This document shows positions 22,208 through 40,240 of a stretch of 40,240 bases of DNA, in pieces (within the stretch, counting starts at the first letter, position 1; each line of letters opens with the position of its first letter). Below the pieces are notes generated by a model. The model did no database searches. It was not told where the DNA came from and saw nothing but the letters and a program-made list of their open reading frames with translations. The translations under genes and the position numbers were made by a program. The stretch is from Parvularia atlantis (taxonomy: Eukaryota > Opisthokonta > Rotosphaerida). The stretch is taken from NCBI GenBank assembly GCA_943704415.1, contig CALSCO010000718.1, positions 1 to 40,240 of the forward strand. Reading direction: 5' to 3'.

Positions 22208-22282
22208 CTCCCCGCGCACGCCCCGCGCACGCCCAGCGCACACCCAGCGCACGCCCAGCGCACACCCAGCGCGCGCCCCGTG
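22208..22282. repeat. 10-bp tandem repeats upstream of the YTH gene
   Basis: Units of GCGCACGCCC, GCGCACACCCA and close variants repeat six to seven times between the YTH gene and the divergent unknown gene. On the YTH sense strand they read as TGGGCGTGCGC-type units, which contain donor-like GTGCGC. Confidence 0.85.
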
Positions 22283-22328
22283 AGCGAGCCAACAGCCGCC
22301 GGCAAAACTCATCGCCAGCCACACGGAA

Positions 22329-22369
22329 TCCATCATGGCGTCACTTGCGTGACGATCTGCCATGATGGA
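22329..22369. promoter_or_regulatory. inverted repeat with an ATGATGG in each arm
   Basis: Two perfect 11-bp arms, TCCATCATGGC at 22329-22339 and GCCATGATGGA at 22359-22369, flank a 19-bp centre that itself has a GTCA/TGAC pair. The right arm contains the start codon (22362) of the plus-strand gene. The left arm holds ATGATGG on the minus strand (22336), in the direction of the YTH gene. Possible roles are a hairpin in the leader, a two-fold binding site for a shared promoter, or chance. Confidence 0.6.
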
Positions 22370-22924
22370 AAGTGACGAGGCCGAGACGGCGGCATTCGCG
22401 GCTCTTGGTCTGCCGCTCGGCTTCGGCGCGGTGGCGCGGCCTGCGGTGGCGGTGGCGCGCGGTGGACGGGGCGGGGCCGGACGCGGCGGGGCCGGGCGCG
22501 ACGATGCGGCGCGCGGGCGAGGCGGCCGGGCGCAGCCGACGACCAAGGTGCGGATGCGATGCGCTCGGTGCTGATCGCCGATGCTGATCGCGGCGCAGCG
22601 TCCGCGGCACGACCAGGCGCCGTCGTCTGCACCGCCGCCTGCACCGCAGCACGGCGAGGTAAACGGCGCAGGACAACAGCAGATCGGCCAGTACGTCAAG
22701 CGATCGTTCCTGCTCAACCCGTGGGCCAAGCTCGAGCGGGCGATGCAGCTGGCGCCGCCTTCGTCCGTGCGCTGGCCGCCGCCACCACCCGGGTCCGCTG
22801 CTGCCGTTGCGCCCTCTGCACCTGCTGCTGCCGTCACGGCTGCTGCTGCTGCTGCGCCGGTGCACGCCGAGATCGCGCTGGACGAGGCGGCCGCGGACGT
22901 CCACGTCAATGCCGAGCCAGCAGA

Positions 22925-22958
<34 letters not shown>

Positions 22959-23000
22959 CGGCCCGCCCTGCAGCTGCCGCCGCCGCGCACAGACACGTGA
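22362..23000 (+). CDS. unrecognised protein with polyalanine tract
   Basis: I do not recognise this protein. Two exons (intron 22548-22598) give 195 aa starting MMESDEAETAAFAALGLPLG, followed by a Gly/Arg-rich stretch near residues 35-60 (GGRGGAGRGGAGRDDAARG). The second exon has QQQIGQYVKRSFLLNPWAKL, the only part that looks constrained, then Pro/Ala-rich sequence with a polyalanine run encoded by GCA repeats and the end PALQLPPPRTDT. No membrane segment or signal peptide is visible. Splicing is in phase, with a typical GTGCGG donor and CTGAT branch, which supports a real gene. It stops 32 bp before the PanB start on the same strand, and its start codon lies in the inverted repeat. FLLNPWAKLE could be a short docking motif. 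Confidence 0.6.
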
Positions 23001-23032
23001 GCGACGCAGCATCTTTTGTGCTGATCGCGAAG

Positions 23033-23363
23033 ATGCTGCGCACGGCGATCGCGCGGCGCTGGATGAGCGCGCACCCGCCAGGTGCCTCGTTGTCGGCCAC
23101 GAAGCGTGCGCGCGCACCACACGCCGTCCGCATCACAGCGGCTGCTGACGGCGGGCGGCAGCGGGTGCGCGGCGCAAGGTGACGATCCTCGACCTGCGCG
23201 AGCAGCACGCGCGCGGCGAGGCCATCTCGATGATCACGGCGCACGACTACCCGAGCGCGCTCGTAGCCGACAAGGCCGGGCTGGACACGGTGCTCGTGGG
23301 CGACTCGCTCGCGATGGTCGCGCTGGGCTACGAGAGCACGACGCAGATCACGATGGACGTGCG

Positions 23364-23440
<77 letters not shown>

Positions 23441-24579
23441 ATCGCGCGCACGCCGCACGACGCACGACGCAGGAGATGCTGCACCACTGCCGCGCCGTCG
23501 CCCGCGGCGCGCGCCACGCTTTCCTCATCGGCGACATGCCCTTCGGCTCGTACCAGGTCTCGCCGGCCGACGCCGTGCGCAACGCGATGCGCTTCATCAG
23601 CGAGGGCCGGATGGAGGTGCGCCCTGTCGTGCACTGGCGTGCTGCTTGTCGCTGTCGTTGTCGTGCTGGTGCTTCTCGTTGTCGTTGTCGTGCTGCTCCT
23701 TCGTCTTTTCCCTCCTTTGCCGTCTCCCTCCTTTGCCGTCTCCCTCCTTCGCCGTCTCCCTCCTTCGCCGTCTCCCTCCCTCCCTCGTCATCACGGCTCA
23801 TCACGTCGACGACAACGACCAGGCCATCAAGCTCGAGGGCGGACGCGCTGTGGCTCCCACCGTCGCCCAGATCGTCCGCGTGGGCGTGCCCGTCCTCGGC
23901 CACATCGGTCTCACGCCCCAGACGACCTCGTCCCTCGGCGGCTTCCGCGTCCAGGGCAAGACGGCCGAGTCGGTGCGCTCAGACCTCGACCTCGTCCGCA
24001 CGCTCACGACAAACGCGCAGGCCGTCGCCCTCGTCAACGACGCCCTCGCGCTGCAGGACGCCGGCTGCTTCGCCATCGTGATCGAAGGCGAGAGCGCTGC
24101 TCGCTCGACTGCTACGTGGCTGCTGATCGGGCGACGCGCACGCAGCCGTGCCAGACGAGATCAGCACCGTCATCTCGCACATGCTCGCCGTCCCGACCAT
24201 CGGCATCGGCGCCGGCGCGCACACGGGTGGCCAGGTGCTCGTGCAGAACGACGCGCTCGGCGTCTTTGACCGCTTTGTGCCAAAGTATGCATCGTCGCGC
24301 GACTCGCGCCCCCGTCTGCTCAACGGACCGCGCGTCGGCAGGTTCTGCAAGCAGTACGTCAAGCTCGAGGCCATCGCCGCCGAGAGCCTCGCACAGTTCC
24401 ACCGCGAGGTCAAAGCGCGCGCGTTCCCGGCCAAGGAGCACTGCTACGCCATCGCGCCCGAGCAGGTCCGGCGCTTCCGCGAGCTCATGGTCGAGCGCTT
24501 CGGCGGCGACAGCGTCAAGCCGCTGGACGAGCTCAGCAAGCCGCTGGACGAGCTCGCTAAGCCGCCTGCGGCCTCCTGA
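23033..24579 (+). CDS. panB: 3-methyl-2-oxobutanoate hydroxymethyltransferase (ketopantoate synthesis)
   Basis: This enzyme adds a hydroxymethyl group from methylene-tetrahydrofolate to 2-oxoisovalerate, the first step to pantothenate; animals lack it. Six exons give 343 aa, with introns 23082-23161, 23359-23472, 23617-23822, 24088-24145 (GC-AG) and 24285-24341. The start [20 protein letters not shown] looks like a mitochondrial presequence. Conserved blocks: [119 protein letters not shown]. The second and third introns are enlarged by repeats. The C-terminus ends with two copies of KPLDEL and PPAAS. Its stop is 12 bp from the convergent kinase stop. Confidence 0.95.
23364..23440. repeat. (GCT)25 trinucleotide repeat inside panB intron 2
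   Basis: A perfect GCT/CTG run of about 25 units lies in intron 23359-23472, directly after the donor GTGCGT. The intron is 114 nt, a multiple of three, and has no in-frame stop, so a retained transcript would code a long polyalanine insert between TQITMD and EMLHHC. Confidence 0.95.
23706..23785. repeat. 16-bp pyrimidine-rich tandem repeat in panB intron 3
   Basis: Units like CCCTCCTTTGCCGTCT repeat about four times, with T/C variation, inside the 206-nt intron 23617-23822. Upstream in the same intron is a second degenerate repeat of GTCGTTGTCGTGCTG-like units. The tract is pyrimidine-rich on the coding strand. Confidence 0.9.
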
Positions 24580-24591
24580 TTGTTGCACGCT

Positions 24592-34379
<9,788 letters not shown>

Positions 34380-34557
34380 CCGACAACAGGACGCGCCTGG
34401 AGCGCTCTGGCACGATCTAGAATTGTGACACTTGCAATCTGCAGGGGCACCGGACCTCTCTCTCGCGCTCTCGTCGTTCGCGCTCTCGTCGTTTACGCTC
34501 TTGCACCACGACCGCGCTCGCGACAACGACGCGTGCGCACGCACAGGTGCACACGGG
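34380..34557. promoter_or_regulatory. divergent intergenic region between kinase and AlaRS genes
   Basis: These 178 bp separate the two start codons. It holds a less GC-rich stretch at 34418-34442 (TAGAATTGTGACACTTGCAA), with a weak ATTG/CAAT inverted pair, and a pyrimidine-rich block with repeated CTCTCGTCGTT at 34459-34500 on the AlaRS side. The assignment as promoter rests on position only. Confidence 0.4.
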
Positions 34558-38333
<3,776 letters not shown>

Positions 38334-38383
38334 GCTGGTGCTCGCCGGCATGCACGTGCACGCATTGCACCGCACGCACACCC

Positions 38384-40240
38384 ATGGCCGATGCGGATCA
38401 CGTGGCCAGCGCTGTGGCGGCGGCCGGCGCGCTCGGCTTGGCGCCGGCGGCTGCTGCGGGCCACGGCGGGTCGCGCGCGGGCGACGCGGCGGGCCCCTCG
38501 GCACGTGACGCGGACGAGGCGGCGCAGGCCGTGCGGAAGAGTGCGCCGCACGCCGCCGCCTGTCCGCCCGCGATTGCTAAGCAACGGCGCGCGCGCGCGC
38601 GGCGCAGAGAAGAAGCGGTCGGTGCGGCCCGCGGCGCGGGACGAAGGCGAGGCGCGCAGCGACGGCGAGGCGCGCGGCGGCAGTGCGGCGGGCGGAGTGA
38701 CGGAGCACCGCGGGGACGACGGAGGCGCGTTTATCAAGATGGCACCGTCGGCGGTGAACGGCCGTCACTGACGCGGCTGGCCCCTGCCACGCGCAGCAGC
38801 CAAGCGCAAGAAGACCAAGAAGAAGAAGAAGAAGGCCGTGGCGGCGGACGAGGACGAGGTGCCGGCGCCGGTGATGCCCTACGAGAGCGACGTCGAGCTG
38901 ATCCAGCTCGCGCCCGCGCACGAACTCGACCCGCTCAGCGACAGCGCCAGCGCCTCAACCAACGCATCGTCGGCCAACGGCGAGCTGCGGCCGACCCAGT
39001 TCCAGCGCACCCTCGCCGTCAACGAGGCCGAGACGGTCGTCGTGGTCGACAACGACGCCGACCTGGTCGACGCCCAGGCCGGCGCCGTGTCATACTGCCT
39101 CTTTGGCAGCCGCGAGCACAAGGACGCGCTGCTCACGCGCCTCAACAACGTCGACGAGGACCAAAAGCGCCTGCTCGAGCAGCATGCCGAGCTCGTGCGC
39201 AAGCTGGACGAGCTCAAGCGCGAGAAGGCCTCGCTTGAGCACCAGGAGAAGACGCTCGAGAAGGTGCGCACGTGCGGCCGCGTGTTGTTGCAGCGCCCCC
39301 ACACGCCCCGCGCGCGTGCAGATGCAAGTCGAGGAGACCACTACCCCGGGCAAGCTCGTGCGCACCAACACCGACTACGAGATGAAGAAGACGGCCGAGC
39401 ACGTGAAAAAGTCGATGCACGCCGAGGCGCGTGGCAGCCCGCGGCCGCACGGAAGGACAGCCGCACTGAGCCCGCACGTGACAGATCGTGCGCCAGTTTG
39501 GCGACACCAAGATCGCCGTGGGCTTCATCGAGTACGACGAGGCAGAGGACACGAAGGTGTTCAAGCTGCCGCTCATTCGGCAGTACTTTGAGGGTGCGAC
39601 GTGGTTGCGCGGCTTTGCATGTGCGACGCTGACGCGCCTCGCTCGCGCAGACAACAAGCTGTTTCGCGAGTACCTCGTGCGCCGCGCAACGTTTGTTGAG
39701 CTGTTTTTCGACCTCGCGATGGTCGCGGCCCTGGGCGAAGTCGGTGAGCGGCCGGCGCGCTGTGTCGCGCGAGAGCGGTTGCGGTAACTGCGGCGGCGCC
39801 AGGCCGCATCCTGGAGCAGGTGGCGGGTGGCCAGTCGACGTACGCGGAGACCAAGGAGGCGATCCAGCTGTTCATTGTGACGTTCATGCCGATCTGGCGG
39901 TGCGTGCGGCGGCGCTGCTTTTGCGCGGCTGCTCACGCCGTGGTCGTGGCGCGTAGGACGTGGTGGGACCTGCACATGTTCCTTAACCGGCACGACAACG
40001 GCGACATCACGATCAAGGTCCTCGTCTTCTTGTTCATGGTGCGCGCACAGGTGTAGCGGCCGCGTGACGCGAGGCTGAGCACCGTGCGTGCCTGCGCAGA
40101 GCGCGATCATCATCGGCATGGGCGCCACGGCGCAGTTTGTGCTGCAGTCGACCGCGGCGTACTTTGCCGGCGCGCTGCTGTTTGCCCGCGCGGTGATGGT
40201 GCGCGACGTTGCGGCGCCGACGTTTACGCTTAACCCCCCC
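38384..40240 (+). CDS. LtrA-like membrane protein with long charged N-terminus, 3' truncated by window
   Basis: This is a low-temperature-requirement A (LtrA) family membrane protein; the family is found in bacteria and fungi and its function is unclear. The window holds about nine exons, with introns 38541-38607, near 38764-38796, 39264-39321, 39427-39484 (GC), 39594-39650, 39744-39802, 39900-39956 and 40039-40099. The first about 130 residues are Ala/Gly/Arg-rich, then a Lys run (KRKKTKKKKKKA), an acidic linker, a coiled coil (DEDQKRLLEQHAELVRKLDE) and KIAVGFIEYDEAEDTKVFKL. The LtrA part starts YLVRRATFVELFFDLAMVAA and continues with EAIQLFIVTFMPIW, TWWDLHMFLNRHDN, KVLVFLFM and IIIGMGATAQFVLQSTAAYF. 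More membrane segments must lie beyond the edge. The second intron is only about 33-36 nt in the simplest model, and its borders are uncertain. Confidence 0.8.

Overview
The window is eukaryotic nuclear DNA: very GC-rich, gene-dense and full of introns. I could build spliced models for fifteen protein genes with about 154 introns, mostly 43-80 nt. For every complete gene the exons sum to a whole number of codons, which supports the models. Introns share a donor close to GTGCG, a CTGAC/CTCAC-like branch motif 10-30 nt before the acceptor, and CAG. The gene mix (large NAD-GDH, fungal-type PanB, an LtrA membrane protein, OST5, FANCM/Mph1, YTHDF-type m6A reader, synaptojanin with NPF motifs, MRCK/GEK-type kinase) suggests an opisthokont, most likely an early-diverging (zoosporic) fungus. 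The species is not identified.

Layout. 1-610 (+): 3' end of a large NAD-dependent glutamate dehydrogenase. 1087-5826 (-): FANCM/Mph1 helicase, whose start codon overlaps that of the divergent glycosyltransferase at 5825-8363 (+). 8405-8994 (+): OST5/TMEM258. 9084-11144 (+): 3-hydroxyisobutyryl-CoA hydrolase. 11178-13074 (-): DRG2 GTPase. 13387-14210 (+): GST-like protein. 14453-15202 (+): signal peptidase subunit SPC3. 15245-19698 (-): synaptojanin-type phosphoinositide phosphatase. 19808-22136 (-): YTH-domain protein. 22362-23000 (+): unrecognised protein. 23033-24579 (+): ketopantoate hydroxymethyltransferase. 24592-34379 (-): MRCK-like kinase in 48 exons. 34558-38333 (+): alanyl-tRNA synthetase of bacterial type. 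38384-end (+): LtrA-like membrane protein cut by the window edge.

The genes are housekeeping and do not form a pathway cluster. Loose themes are ER protein maturation (OST5, SPC3, the glycosyltransferase), membrane/cytoskeleton control (synaptojanin, MRCK), RNA and translation (YTH, AlaRS, DRG2) and mitochondrial metabolism (HIBCH, PanB, GDH). Convergent 3' ends lie only 12-42 bp apart. Intergenic DNA is mostly under 320 bp and, with several introns, holds most of the simple and tandem repeats.

No tRNA, rRNA, CRISPR, transposon or virus-derived element was seen. The less ordinary points are the donor signal, a set of GC-AG introns, the bacterial-type but intron-rich AlaRS, the MRCK-type kinase, overlapping divergent start codons, a palindrome built around a start codon, and a (GCT)25 tract in an open intron. 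I found no clearly new biological system.
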